Shown in pieces: positions 11,887 to 24,039 of a DNA stretch of 64,000 nt. The DNA comes from Ovis canadensis (lineage: Eukaryota > Chordata > Mammalia > Artiodactyla > Bovidae), in assembly GCF_042477335.2 (NCBI RefSeq), contig NC_091251.1, positions 84,335,501-84,399,500 of the forward strand. The letters are read 5' to 3'. The notes beneath the pieces are model-generated. The model saw only the letters and a list, made by a program, of their open reading frames with translations, searched no databases and was not told the origin of the DNA. Made by a program: the position numbers and the translations under genes. The first letter of the stretch is position 1, and each line of letters opens with the position of its first letter.

Positions 11887-12496
11887 AATAATAAGTGGTG
11901 TTGTGCACTTTTTTATGTGTTTATTAGCCATCTGTCTGTCTTCTTCACAGTAATATCTGTTTAGGTCTTCTGCCCATTTTTTGATTGGGTTGTTTGTTTT
12001 TCTGATATTGAGCTGCATGAGTTGCTTGTATATTTTGGAAATTAATCCTTTGTCAGTTGCTTCATTTGCAATAATTTACTCCCATTCTGAGGGTTGTCTT
12101 TTCATCTTGTTTATGGTTTCTTTTGCTGTACAAAATCTTAACTAGGTCCCATTTGTTTATTTTTGTTTTTATTTCCATTACTCTATGAGATGGATCGTAG
12201 AGGGTCTTGCTGTGATTTATACCAAATAGTTTTCTGTGTTTTCCTCTTAAGAGTTTTATAGTTTCTGGTCTTACATTTAGGCCTTTAATCCATTTTTAAT
12301 TTATCTTTGCATATGGTGTTAGGAAATGTTCTAATTTCATTCTTTTACTTGTAGCTGTTCGGTTTTCCCAGCACCACTTATTGAAGAGACTCTTTTCCCC
12401 ATTGTATATTCTTGTCTTCTTAATCAAAGATAAGGTGTCCATAGGTGTGTGGATTTATTTCTGGACTTTCTATCTTGTTCCATTGGTCTATTTCTG

Positions 12497-12526
12497 TTTG
12501 TGTGTGTGTGTGTATGTGTGAGTGCA
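12497..12526. repeat. (TG)n microsatellite in L1
   Basis: An imperfect TG run within the minus-strand L1, probably expanded after insertion. Likely length-polymorphic. Confidence 0.7.
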
Positions 12527-12737
12527 CGCATACCTGTGCCATACTGTCTTGATGACTGTAGCTTTGTAGTATAGTCTGAAGTCAGGAAGGTTGATTACTC
12601 TGGCTCCACTTTTCTTTCTCAATATTTCTTTGGCTATTTGAGGTCTTTTCTGTCTCCATACTAATTGCAAAATATTTTGTTCTAGTTCTGAGAAAAATGC
12701 CATTGATAATTTCATTGGAATTGCATTAATACCTAAG

Positions 12738-12887
12738 AATAAACCTCCCCAAGGAGACAAAAGAGCTGCATACAGAAAACTATAAGACACTGATGAAAGA
12801 AATCAAAGATGACACAAGCAGATGGAGAGATATACCATCTTCTTGAACTGGAAGAATCAATATTGTGAAAATGACTATATTACTCAA
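12738..12887 (+). mobile_element. Inverted 5' segment of the L1 at 11106-12737
   Basis: Plus-strand translation gives L1 ORF2 text '[14 protein letters not shown]'-like followed by 'DIPSS' and 'GRINIVKMT'. This block lies immediately upstream, in ORF2 order, of the minus-strand piece ending at 12737. Opposite orientation at the 5' end of a truncated L1 is the hallmark of twin priming. Confidence 0.85.
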
Positions 12888-13261
12888 AAGTTATTTTTTC
12901 TTTGTGCATTTTATTAGGATTACTTTTATTGGTTTGTCTTTAAGTCATTAGTCCTTTCTTTTACAATTTCTACTTTTCTGTTATCCTGTGTATTTTTCAT
13001 TTCAGGCATTATTTTATCTGTCTTCATAAATTTAAGTCTCTTTATTTTCCATTTTCTATCTTTATCATGCTCACGTGGAATATATTTAAAGTAGCTATTC
13101 ATATAAAAATTATACAATATCATTATATATAAACAATGTTACCATCTTATCATGGTTCCTTCCATTTTTTTTTTTTTCCTCTGAAATTTTTAGGCAGTTT
13201 TGTTACTGGAATGAGACTTTTGAATTCTTTGATCCTATAATTAAATATCACTTTTCTGTTG
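12888..13261. other. Probable old L1 flank; no gene
   Basis: AT-rich sequence that appears to continue the old L1 interrupted at 11105. A poly(T) run lies at about 13165-13178. No coding motif. Confidence 0.4.
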
Positions 13262-13380
13262 TTCACTCTTTACCTTGGGCAAGTTACTTAACTTCTTTAA
13301 GCCTCATTTTCTTAATTGTAAAATGTGTAAATTATTGTATCTCTCTTGCAATATTGTGATATGGATTGGAAATAAAGTAT
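13262..13380 (+). repeat. MIR SINE
   Basis: 'ccttgggcaagttacttaac', 'ttctttaagcctcattttct' and 'taattgtaaaatg' match the conserved MIR core. An ancient tRNA-derived SINE. Confidence 0.8.
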
Positions 13381-13398
13381 AAAAAATGTTTAAACAGT

Positions 13399-13615
13399 GC
13401 ATGCTAAGTCGATTCAGTCATGTCTGACTCTGCGACCCCCATGGACCTGCCAGGCTCCTCTGTCCATGGGATTCTCCAGACAAGAATCTTGGAGTGAGTT
13501 GTCATGCCCTCCTCCAAGGGATCCTCCCAACCCAGGGATGAAACCCACATCTCTAATGTCTCCTGCATTGGCAGGGCATGTTCTTTACCACTAGCGCCAC
13601 CTGGGAAGTCCTTAC
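13399..13615 (-). mobile_element. Bov-tA SINE (first of an adjacent pair)
   Basis: Full reverse-complement SINE from 'gcatgctaagtcgattcagt' to 'ccactagcgccacctgggaa'. Short direct repeats 'taaacagt' lie at 13391-13398 and 13616-13623. Confidence 0.93.
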
Positions 13616-13626
13616 TAAACAGTAGT

Positions 13627-13826
13627 ATAGTGTTACTCCCTCAGTCGTGTCTGAATCTTTGTGATCCCATAGACTGTAGCCCACCAGGCTCCTCTGTCCA
13701 TGGGATTCTCCAGGCAAGAATACTGGAGTGGATTGCCATTCTCTTCTTCAGAGGATCTTCCTGGCCCAGGGATCGAATGCGGGTCTCCTGCATCGCAGGC
13801 AGATTCTTTACTGTTTGAGCTATAGG
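13627..13826 (-). mobile_element. Bov-tA SINE (second of the pair)
   Basis: Reverse-complement SINE from 'tagtgttactccctcagtcg' to 'ctttactgtttgagctatag'. Direct repeats 'aacagtagt' at 13618-13626 and 13827-13835. Its target overlaps the 3' duplication of the preceding SINE. Confidence 0.92.
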
Positions 13827-13835
13827 AACAGTAGT

Positions 13836-15206
13836 TGTTATTGATAGTTGTAATCACACTTTGTATAGGGTTCCACATCCTGATTTAAAATCCAATTATA
13901 ATCATTTGATGCATTGTTTTATAGCATTCATTGATGCATAATTAATTATCAAATGCATAAACTATTCCCTAGTTTATAGACATAAATTGTGTCTGGTTTA
14001 TTTATAATTTTTCCTGTGAATATAATACATCTTTATTGCTATCTTAGGTAAATTAAAAAATTCTTACTGTAGCTAATTTGAAGATAGTTTTGGCCTCTAT
14101 AACAGATGTCCCTGCATTAGTTCATGTGAAATTAACTGGATCTCAACTCTTCACTGTCTTCCCTGACCCTTCTTAGTCTTAAGAGAATGTTCTTGCTCTG
14201 TTTCCTGTGGTAGCTAAGAAGAGGGACTGAGCTGTGAGGATTGGGCTGCAAGGGACACTTCCCACTCTGAACTCTTTCTACTCTTTGTCCTGAGATTTGG
14301 GAAACACTACTGACTTTGGTTTGACTGCCTCATTACACTTCATGGTTCCTCTTGTTTTTTCCTCCTGCAGAGAGAGAAGTTGGCTCTTTGTCTGTTTGGA
14401 TATGTAAGTCAATCTCTAAAAACTGACTTTAGTTTTGCACAATTTTGCTTCCATCTTGGTAATAATGCTTCATTGTTTCCATTACACAATTATGTTAGCA
14501 GAATCTGATTTTGAGTAGACTATCATGAAGAATTAAACAGCAACATGATATTTAAAGTTAAGGAGTTATAATGGCAAATTAATTAGCCTTATCTGTTTGG
14601 TGTTCTCATGAAAGATAATTATTTGTTAAGGAGGGCTCAATGTTTTACTGAGAACGGGCTGACTAAAATATTGGCTGTAGATAGAGCTTTCCTGGGAAAA
14701 AGAGAATGTGTGAATTGTAAAAACCTGTAAAGTTTGAATATTATCTCGAATGTGCTCTAATGTTTACTATTGCAGACTTCACAGAGCCCTTGATTGGAAG
14801 ACTGCAACTGTGATATTTTACTCCAAACAGAGAGGGGAAAGACTCACAGGTTTATCCTGTATTCTGAAGGGACCCTGCCCTGCTCACTGTCACCAGGAAT
14901 GAATTTGGGATATGGAGAATGGAGAGCCATTTTTTCCTGGTTCCTCTCCAGCTCCTCTTGGTTGTTAGGTTTTCCTGGCTTCTCCTTAGCAACCTCCCTC
15001 TTCCTTCTCTGCCCTGTTTCCATCTGGGCCCTGCCTGCCACTTGCCTTACCTCCTTATAGTTCCTGTCCAGTCCCAGTGATCATGGCTCTTGACAATTTT
15101 AGAATATTCATCAGGAAAACAAATTACTTTTGTGGGTATGTTTGCAGCATAACTTTGATGCATTTTTTTGTTCTGAAAGTCTTTCTTCACCCGAATAAGG
15201 GCAGTA
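13836..15206. other. No gene recognised (unique sequence)
   Basis: Unique-looking sequence. The open frame at 14794-15060 has a hydrophobic C-terminal half but no recognisable family, splice context or conservation clue, so I do not call it. Confidence 0.5.
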
Positions 15207-15218
15207 CAAGAGGGCAAA

Positions 15219-16204
15219 TTTCAGTTCAGTCACTCAGCCGTGTCCAACTCTTTGCAACCCCATTAACCGCAGCATGGTAGGCCTCCCTGTCCCATCACCA
15301 ACTCCCGGAGTCCACCCAAACTCATGTCTATTGAGTCGGTGATGCCATCCAACCATTTCATCCTCTGTCGTCCTCTTCTCCTCCTGCCTTCAATCTTTCC
15401 CAGCATCAGGGTCTTTTCAAATGAGTCAACTCTTCTCATCAGGTGGCCAAAGTAGAGGAGTTTCAACTTCAACATCAGTCCTTCCAATGAACACCCAGGA
15501 CTGGTCTCCTTTAGAATGGACTGGTTGGATCTCCTTGCAGTCCAAGGGACTCTCAAGAGTCTTGTCCAACACCACAGTTCAAAAGCATCAATTCTTCAGC
15601 ACTTAGCTTTCTTTATAGTCCAACTTTCACATTCATACATGACTCCTGGAAAAACCATAGCCTTGACTAGACGGACCTTTGTTGACAAAGTAATGTCTCT
15701 GCTTTTTAATATGCTGTCTATGTTGGTCATAACTTTCTTCCCAAGGAATAAGCGTCTTTTAATTTCATGGCTGCAATCACTATCTGCAGTGATTTTGGAG
15801 CCCCTCAAAATTAAGTCTGTCACTCTTTCCACTGTTTCCCCATCTATTTGCCATGAAGTGATGGGACTGGATGCCATGATCTTAGTTTTCTGAATGTTGA
15901 GCTTTAAGCCAACTTTTTCACTCCCCTCTTTCATTTTCATCAAGACGCTCTTTAGTTCTTCTTCACTTTCTGCCGTAAGGGTGGTGTTATCTGCATATCT
16001 GAGGTTTTTTATATTTCTCCCGGTAATCTTGATTCCAGCTTGTGCTTCTTCCAGTCCAGTGTTTCTCATGATGTACTCTGCATAGAAGTTAAATAAGCAG
16101 GGTGACAATATACAGCCTTGATGTACTCCTTTTCCTATTTGGAACCAGTCCATTGTTCCATGTCCAGTTCTAACTGTTGCTTCCTGAGCTGCATATAGGT
16201 TTCT
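15219..16204 (-). mobile_element. BovB LINE, 5'-truncated, with 12-bp target duplication
   Basis: Minus-strand BovB from the reverse-transcriptase palm to the 3' end. The 215-codon frame at 15596-16243 shows 'DWFQIGKGVHQGCILSPCLF', then YADN in place of the catalytic YADD, then 'KVGLKLNIQKTKIMASSPIT'. The downstream part is in other frames ('[20 protein letters not shown]'). Direct repeats 'caagagggcaaa' at 15207-15218 and 16205-16216. 'ctcaagagg' is also native BovB sequence, so microhomology may have contributed at the 5' junction. Confidence 0.95.
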
Positions 16205-16216
16205 CAAGAGGGCAAA

Positions 16217-18270
16217 CGGGGCAGGTAATCCCTTGCAACACAAGAAGGATTAATATTCATAACAGAAGTGATAAAATGTCCCTAATTTATGAACTATTTC
16301 CTATTTTTGAACCTTAATCCAAGCTGTCCATCATAATATAAAAAGATAGAATTTCATGTTAGGAGAGTTAAAAGTAAGATGCTCCTAGCTACTCTGTGGT
16401 TTTCCAGGCAGTTATAGGTTGACTACATTGTATCTAGATGTGTGGGGGCTGGAGGTAGGGGAAGATTGTGGCCCCCTTTTGATTTTCTTATGTATTGTGA
16501 AATTTTAGACATGTTTAATGATGAGTTATCAGTGTTACAAGTAAAGTAGAATACATTCTGCCTTCAGAAAGGACATTGATGAATGATCAGAAAAATACGG
16601 TGGACAGTTTTGGGTATAAAAGCTGCTGAAGTGGTGTATGAGCTCTAAGGAGGATGGTGGATATGAACTCGACTTGCGTTACATGTTGCAAGACGGTTTT
16701 GTTGATATTGGAAAGAAACAAGCCTTCCATTTTTAAAGACATTGCTGTTTAAAACTATCAAGTACATCAGTGAAAAGTGAGATAATACATATATATTTTA
16801 CATCTGAGTAAGATACATACAGAGAATATTTCTTCTTTGTATCCCTATACCTTTGTTACTATGGGATTTACTGTGCTTCCAGGATGTGTCTTTATATTTT
16901 AATATACATTTGAAAAAAATGAAAGGCCACTTAAGTGAGAATCTTGGAAATGGTAAAACAGTAGAGGTTTCTAATACCATTTAATATGTAGGTTCCAAAC
17001 TGAAAGCCTGAGTCGCCTTTGCATTAAATGGGCTAGTTTTATAGAATGAATATTTTCAGAACCACTGAAGCAAGATCTAATGTATTTCATATGTTCTAAC
17101 ACTTGGCACATGGAAATTTTTTCATTTGGTATGGGTCATGAACCAAATGATGAGATGTATTGTCACTTTAAGTCTTTTTACTCTAAATATAAAATTAAAA
17201 GGAGAGGTAACGGAATTGAGCTCTAGAAAACGAAGAGAAAATGTATTGATTTTTTTTTTTTTTTTTTGGCCTGGGATAGTTTTATTTGGTGACTTAGGAG
17301 GAGTTCCTAGGTCCCTGTCAGCCTTACTATCCCAAGTAGGGTTGTGGACCCACAGCATGGGCTTCATTGGGAGCTTAGGAGGCCTGTGGAGTCTCTGAGC
17401 TATTGAATCAGTGTTCATTTAAACACAACCCCCTGAGGTCCATAAGCACAGTAAAGTTTAAGAGGCACTTCTCGAAACTGATGAGGTCTGCCAGCGTGTC
17501 ACAATGTCTGAGTTAGCCTTCTTGATTCCTTGGGGAATACTTTTTTAAGAAGGTGGTTGTGTCAACCTGCACCTTCCTCCTATGATTTATATCTTCCTAC
17601 TTTCAATTACTTTCCTAGTTGAAAATGAGAAAATCAGGAAGTTTTCAGAGGTTAGAGAAATGTCTGTGAATTGAGTATGCATGAAATAGACTTAGGAACT
17701 GGGTAAGAACTGGAAAATTTTGAAGGATAACAATTGCAAGCAGATTATTGGTATCCACATGGTTAAACCATTGGAAAAAAAACTCTTCAACTTAAGGTCC
17801 TTGCTTGTAGCAATTAACCAGAATGCTGGTTTGAAAGGGTGTTGCCTGGTTCACAGGGTCTCTGGGTGGGCTGGGGATTCAGCCTGCGGAGCTAGTCTGG
17901 TGGACACTCCTCTTACTGCACAGTGTTAGAGGCTTCAGCTTGCACCCCAGATGCCCTTGGTACTGAACACTGCATGCCCATATCAGCCCTGCTGCTGCAG
18001 CCATGCCTGCATGCAAGGGCATCTGCTGCTGCAGGGACTCGTATTTCTTGTAGCATCTCTGTGCCCGGAGGGAGCTCTGGTGAGCTCTGTACTTTGGGGC
18101 TTGTCTGATTGGTGGTGACCAATGCAAGGAAGCTGGGAAAACAAGTCTTTGGCATGTTCACTCTCATTGTGGGAGAGCACTGCCTCCTTAGGCTGGGAAT
18201 TCTCCATCCATAGGAAGGGGGTTAGGATGCAGGTGGACAAAAAGAACAATAAATGTTGGAGAGAGTTGCC
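16217..18270. other. No gene recognised; poly(T) near 17252
   Basis: Mostly unique sequence. A poly(T) run at about 17251-17268 could be the tail of an unidentified minus-strand retroelement, but I cannot identify the adjoining 17269-17480 sequence. The overlapping open frames around 17880-18130 contain CTG/CAG-rich text without a domain. Confidence 0.45.
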
Positions 18271-18323
18271 TGGGTGTCTGAGTGTGTGTGTGTACACACA
18301 CGTGTGTATGAATGTGTGTGTTC
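18271..18323. repeat. (GT)n/(CA)n imperfect microsatellite
   Basis: 'gagtgtgtgtgtgtacacac' followed by 'acgtgtgtatgaatgtgtgt'. Alternating purine/pyrimidine with a self-complementary centre. Confidence 0.75.
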
Positions 18324-20063
18324 AGTATCCTAGAGACATTTATTTCAATAGGACATCTCTTTGACTTTATGCTGAAGCTCAATCATAGGAAAGTAGGATT
18401 GATTTTTACAAAATTTTGCTTTTTTGTTGGAAGGGCTGACACACACATTTCAAAAGTACCAATCCTTCTTTTCGGTCATATTTAGCCAGGAGAAAACTTG
18501 ATGTTTCTGTGAGATTAAAAAATTTCCTGACACTAACTCTGAAATAGGGAGTTCACTGCCTTCATTTTTGGAATGATGTTCTCATTTAGTGAAATCCTGA
18601 CCCATATAATCAAGATAACAAGGAATTTTTAATTTGCACGAATGACTCAGTTGTGGAGTACACACTTTGACTTGTGTTCTTCTGGGAGGTTGAGAAATTA
18701 ACACTTGCTTGGTGTACATGAGACACGAAGCTGAAACCAAAATCAACTTGCACTGTGTCATATTTGTACTGAGATAACACAGAGGAACAGCTGTGACTCT
18801 TTCAAATGACTCCATTTGTTTGATAATTGCTGGGTAAAAATAGTGCCACTATTGGCTATTTCAGGATGACAGATGGCGTTCTAGATCGTGTTCCTTTCCT
18901 CATACCCCAAAAGAACAGGGCTGGGTCTCGCGGAGAATTTTTGTCTGTGTGCGAGATAGCATCAGGGAAGGGCCAGGACACCATTTCAAGTTTCTGTTCT
19001 GCAGATAGGTAGGGAGCAGGGAGGGTGATGTAAGGGAAACAGGGAACTGAATTTTTCCAGCCTGAGCAATGACAGGAAATAAAGGCATCGGTTGCTTAGG
19101 AGCAGAAGTATCTTGTGCCTTTGCTACCGCTGGAGGAACCAGGTAATTTGCTTTCAGAGCTCACCCATCTCCTGTTCAAACAGAGCTGACATGAGCCCTC
19201 TTTTTATCTTGGCTTTGCAGAGTAGAGGGAGGGTGGTCATTAGACCCCTAGCTTTCTTGCACTCAGCAAACTTCTCTGCTGTTTTTAATGTATCGTCTCA
19301 AAACTGTGCCAATCAAAAGTCTGTTAATTGGGGGTAAAACAGATTTCCTTCAGGAGCTGGCCCTTGGGTATTTTTCTCAATCAGAAAGCAAATGGAGCCC
19401 CACGTGAGTGGAGTAGAGAATTGTCTTTCACCCGAGTGGCAGGCAATGTTTGATATCTTATCGGTGTCCTCACTCTTACCTCAAGGAGGGAAGGTTGTCA
19501 CATATGCACCCTCACTTTTCAGTCTGAAGTCAAGGAGGGAGGCAGGAACATTGATCTTTTGTGAAGTCTGAGGGTCCACGTCCTGGTACTGAGAAGGTCA
19601 GACAAAGATTTACAGCCTTACCTGTGTATGTGAATCTCTTTTGGAGATTTTATAACATAAATTTACCTGAGACCTACTTCCCAAATTTTGATTCACTGGG
19701 TCTTTGGTACAGCTCAGGCCCCTGTAGGTATAAAAGTTTCCCAGGTAATCAGAGCTTAAAAGTCAGTCCCATTTTCTCCCTACTCAGCTCCTGCTGAAGA
19801 GTGTTAGGTGCCTAGAACAGGCTGGTGACAGGAAGTCCTGGGTATGAAGTTCCTGGGCTTCCTCGTTCTTGTCCAGAGCTGCATGCTTGCCCTGGGTCCT
19901 TCTCTCTAGGAAGCTCTGTGGACACTTACATGGCGCCTGCAAGGGTGAGTTCCTTGTTCTTCCATAGTTTAAATGGAAACAGTTACTCTCATAGGAGCAC
20001 TCAGAGGGAAAATTGAGACTTGTGGTTGGGTAGAAAAACAGTGGAAATATTTAGGCAGTGAGT
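18324..20063. other. No gene recognised (unique sequence)
   Basis: No repeat family or conserved exon recognised. Open frames up to about 80 codons lack domains. Confidence 0.5.
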
Positions 20064-20076
20064 AGGCTATAGGAAA

Positions 20077-20292
20077 GGCTTCCCAGATGACACAGCGGTA
20101 AAGAATCTGCCTGCCAATTTAGGAGATGCGGGTTCCATCTCTGGGTTGGGAAGATCCCCTGGAAGAGGAAATGGCAATCCACTCCAGTATTTTTGCCTGG
20201 GAAATCCCATGGACAGAGGAGCCTGGCTAGCTACAGTTTTCCAATGGAGTCACACAGGAGTCAGCCATAACTTAGTGACTAAACCAACAACA
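20077..20292 (+). mobile_element. Bov-tA SINE with 13-bp target duplication
   Basis: 'ggcttcccagatgacacagc', 'ggtaaagaatctgcctgcca', 'gaggaaatggcaatccactc' and a tail 'aaaccaacaacaa'. Perfect direct repeats 'aggctataggaaa' at 20064-20076 and 20293-20305. Confidence 0.95.
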
Positions 20293-20305
20293 AGGCTATA
20301 GGAAA

Positions 20306-21282
20306 CAGGTTAGAAGAGCTCTGATCCCCAGTGTTTCTGACCTGCAAGAGTGGTAAGAACAGAACCTCTGGGCATGTAGGCATACGTCATAAACATATCA
20401 TGTCTGAGAAAGGCCCTGGAGGGTGTGAACACCTCTTAATTCTATTCACCCTTCTCTAAGGGTTCAAGGAAAATTGAGTAGTTTAACTAAGAGTATCTTA
20501 GTTGTAGCAGCAAATAATTTTAAAGGCGAATGAGATCTGGTTCCCATTTGCCTCTTTTTTTTGTCCTCAGAAGAAGTCAATGATTATTGTTACATTGAAA
20601 ATGAACATTATTAGAGATTATATAATCTTAAAACATCTTCAGTCTGATAATAAAAGAAGTGTTGACCATTTCTCCTAGAAAGCCGCAAGCCTAAGGCGGT
20701 TATTTCTTGGCACTTTTTTGCTCAGTTATGTAAATGGCCCTTTGTGGGAACACCAGAGTTGATCCAGAAATCTCGTTTTAAAGAGAGCTATCACATGCAG
20801 GAGAGGGAGCTCCGTGGGCAGTTCTGATCTGCATGATCCCAGAGTGCTGGTGTGGGGCTAAAAACAGCATGGGGCTGTCCTCCTGGCCATGAAATCAGTC
20901 TCAACGGCTTCATAGTCACACTGGAAATAGACTTGCATCTCCCCCACTGCTCGCCAAATCCTAAGGATGTGGATTTGAGAAAGAAGAAAAGAAATTTCAA
21001 CCCAACTCACAGTGAAACCTGTGGAAGTAATTTGGAATTTCCTATTCTTTTCTTTGGCCCTCTGCTGACTCCCTTTGTATGAGTGCAGAATCCAGCATGA
21101 ACCTGGGATGTGGGCTAAGAAGAGACCAAGAGGACATTTCAGAGGTTTTAGCCACCCTGTCATGCAAGGCACAGAGCTCCTGAATGGGCAGGGCTTGCCC
21201 TGAAGTCAAGGAGTTGTAGGGGATTTCTCTAGAAGCTGTGTGTATCTAGCAGTCATAATTTGTAATGCTTACTTAGGATGCG
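20306..21282. other. No gene recognised
   Basis: Unique-looking sequence. Overlapping open frames on both strands at 20791-21172 have no recognisable family. Confidence 0.5.
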
Positions 21283-21480
21283 GGGCTTACCAGGTGACAC
21301 CAGTGGTAAAGAACCCACTTGCCAATGCAGGACACGAAAGAGATGCGGGTTCGATCCTTGGGTCAAGAAGAGGAGGAGGGTATGGCAACCCACTCCAATA
21401 TTCTGGCCTGGAGAATCCCATGGACAGAGGAGCCTGGCGGGCTACAGTTGCAGAGTTGGAAGTGACTGAAGCGACTCAGT
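21283..21480 (+). mobile_element. Bov-tA SINE
   Basis: 'ggggcttaccaggtgacacc', 'ccaatgcaggacacgaaaga', 'gagaatcccatggacagagg' and 'agtgactgaagcgactcagt'. Slightly diverged, no confident target duplication. The 123-codon frame at 21240-21611 runs through it and is not a gene. Confidence 0.9.
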
Positions 21481-22704
21481 GGGCATGCATGCAGGAGGAT
21501 GAGCGTGTTGGCTTACAACCCCCAGACCGCCCCTCAGTGCTACTGCTGCAGAGCTGGGCCCTCTGCCCAGGCCTCCTGCTGGTACTTTGGTTTCTCCCAA
21601 TAGACCTGTAATGAAGAGGTCAGCCATAACCCCCTCCCTGCCAGAACCCCACCATAACAGCTACCAATGTTCACCCAGAGCAGATACTTAGTAACTTTGT
21701 TTTTCAATAGTTTCCTAGTTGGCTCCCATAATGATATAAAAATAAAAATAGAAGTGTGTCTTTTCTTGCCTCTCCTACTTGACCTCCAAGTTAATCAAAT
21801 AAGTGACAGAGAGATTGCAACTGCCAAGAAGTCAAGGTTCCCTTTGATTAGTATACCGCAGATGCTTGTCACCCCTTCGCCTCTGGGCTCGTGGCAAATA
21901 ATGAGAGTTTAGGGTGTGTTCTCCCTTACCACTTTTGGGAGGTCACTTCACCTCTCCGGACCTCAGTATTGAAACTTTATGATCCATGATTTTGTGACTT
22001 AAATAATAGTTATTTCCAGATCCTGCATTCCCATGGCCCCTTGACCCTTATTATTAATATCACCAAGGAACAGCAATATCACTAACATCTTGGTTTTAAG
22101 GAACCTGCTCTTTGACACCCATCCTATCCTCCCAGCTCACCCTCTTTTGTCCTATTACCTTGCAGACTTCAATCCATTGGCTAATCACGTTTTCATTGTC
22201 TGCCATCCTCCTTTTTTTTTTTAAACCTAGTTTAGATTATATAATCTGTCATTTTTATTAAGCAGCCACATGTTGCAAGAGGAAAATGCATAGTTATGCT
22301 CATTTATTTATAAATTCATGACATAACTCTGGAATTAACCCTGGCAATCCTGTTTCACTTGCTTAGTATATTCATTCTACGCTCCAGAAATTAGATTTTC
22401 GTTTCTCACCCCCAGCTCCCGAGGTTTCTTTCCCATTTACCTTCAGCTGATGACTTTGCCTCAAAATTTATTGAGGAAATAAAAGTAAAAGGTGGGCCAG
22501 ATACCCGTCATCAAGTCTCATAACCCTCTTATATCTTGATCCATATTCCCTTTCCCACTTGTGTCTGCAGAGGAAGTGTCTTTATCCCCTTGAAAGGCCT
22601 TTTCTACCTGTTCTCTTCCAACTGCCTCACATATGGACTGAGTCTGCACCCTCACTATTTTGGTAATAGTTTCCGTTTGTCGGCCTGACATAATTGTGAA
22701 TCAG
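21481..22704. other. No gene; probable MIR scrap near 21930
   Basis: 'gaggtcacttcacctctccg' with 'gacctcagtattg' near 21940 resembles a short MIR. The rest is unique and shows no coding signal. Confidence 0.45.
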
Positions 22705-22715
22705 AAGTTCCCTGT

Positions 22716-22932
22716 GTGGGGCTTCTCTAGCGGCTCAGGGTTTAAAAGTCCACCTGCTAATGCAAAAGATGCGGGTTTGATCCCTGGTTTGGGAAGATCC
22801 CCTGGAGAAGGAAATGGCAACCCACTCCAGTATTCTTGACTGGGGAATCCCATGGACAGAGGAGCCTGGTGGGCTACAGTCCATGGGATTGCAAGGGTCA
22901 GACACAACTTGGTAACTGAACAGCAACAACAA
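22716..22932 (+). mobile_element. Bov-tA SINE with 11-bp target duplication
   Basis: 'ggggcttctctagcggctca', 'ctggagaaggaaatggcaac', 'gtcagacacaacttggtaac' and tail 'cagcaacaacaa'. Direct repeats 'aagttccctgt' at 22705-22715 and 22933-22943. Confidence 0.95.
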
Positions 22933-23139
22933 AAGTTCCCTGTATAGTGTTCCAGTTTGGATGATAAATTATATGGGCCCCTTAGTTATATAACAGTTTC
23001 ATATAGCAGATGATCTTCAGATCAGCTTTTACGTCGCCCTCATATTGTCCTGTTACTTTACAAGTAGTTACCTAGATTTATAGTAAGTCACAGCACATGG
23101 CGGGTAGGTCCTCGATTCCTTTCTCTGCTGGCTGTGTAT

Positions 23140-23605
23140 TTCTTCTAGACCTTTACTGTTTCATCTGCATTTTCAAATCAGTTTATAAAGTTCCACAAAA
23201 TCCTGTTGGGGTTCTGCCTGGGCTTTCACTGAGTGTCTAGATCAGTTTGGGGGAGTACTGACATCATTTCAAAGTCAAATCTTCCTGTTTATCAACATGT
23301 GTAGTATGCTATTTGGGTTTTTTTCAAATGTCTTTCAGTAAAATGTCACAATTTTCTGTATCCAGGCTGAATGTGTGTCTTGTCAGTTTCTTACTAGGTA
23401 GTTTATAGTTTTTGTTTCCATTGTATGTGTTGTACTTAAACTTTTTTTTCTATCTATCTATCTATCTATTTTTTTTGTGTGTGGTACCTTTGGCCTATAT
23501 TCTCATATGTAGCCAGTTTGCTGAACTTAACTTTTTATTTATAATAGTTTATAAATTTGTCAGGGTTTTCTATGTAATCATCACTTGCAAAAACTGATGG
23601 TTTTT
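23140..23605 (-). repeat. Old L1 ORF2 fragment with (TCTA)n
   Basis: Reverse L1 ORF2 text ('aaaatcctgttggggttctg', 'gatcagtttgggggagtact', 'cttactaggtagtttatagt'). A (TCTA)n microsatellite sits at about 23450-23470. Degenerate. Confidence 0.65.
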
Positions 23606-23614
23606 GTTTTTTCC

Positions 23615-23865
23615 TTTCTAAAACTTCTGCTGGAAGAAAGCTTTGTTATTGACATACAGTATACACACAGGAAGAAGCACACATAAACTTAACTCTTGCG
23701 ACATTTTCACAGAATGAACATACTTATTTAAATAGTACCTGGATCAGGAAACAGAACATTATTTGTACCTCAGAAGTCCCTCCTACCAATCCCTTCCATT
23801 GCAACCTCCCCAAAGAATAACTCTTGTGCTTTTAATATTTTTTTTCTGGCTTTATTGACTTGTTT
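23615..23865 (-). repeat. Old L1 3'UTR fragment
   Basis: 'cacattttcacagaatgaac'-like text with 'ggatcaggaaacagaacatt' and 'tacctcagaagtccctcc' matches the reverse complement of an old L1 3'UTR. Confidence 0.55.
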
Positions 23866-24039
23866 CATGTAGAGTCCCCTCTCTCCAATGTAGCACTTCC
23901 TGCTTTTCTGCTGGAATATTCCCTACCTAGCATACAAACATGCTTTACAATCATCTGTCTTAAATAACTCTTCCTCAACCCATGTCCATTTCTAGTCACC
24001 ACTGCTTTTTGCTAATCCTTTTCTCAGAGAAACTTCCTG

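Larger units (their letters stand above)
11106..12737 (-). mobile_element. Ruminant L1 (L1-BT-like), 3' part
   Basis: Starts with the L1-BT 3' end in reverse ('aattggaagataattgcttt', 'caatgttgtgttggtgtctg', 'tcaacatgaatcagccataa') and continues through ORF2 C-terminal text. Minus-strand peptides include 'WIKKSWYIHTMEYYLAIKN' and '[19 protein letters not shown]'. It is 5'-truncated and interrupted by a SINE scrap (11803-11886). The next 150 bp (12738-12887) are the adjoining ORF2 part in opposite orientation. Confidence 0.88.

Noticed and set aside
14794..15060. 88-codon frame with hydrophobic C-terminus as a small membrane protein
   Set aside because: No family resemblance, no supporting neighbours, and a length expected by chance in 64 kb.
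15596..16243. 215-codon minus-strand open frame as a host reverse-transcriptase-like gene
   Set aside because: It is BovB LINE sequence bounded by target duplications (15207-15218 and 16205-16216), with a damaged YADN box and frameshifts downstream.
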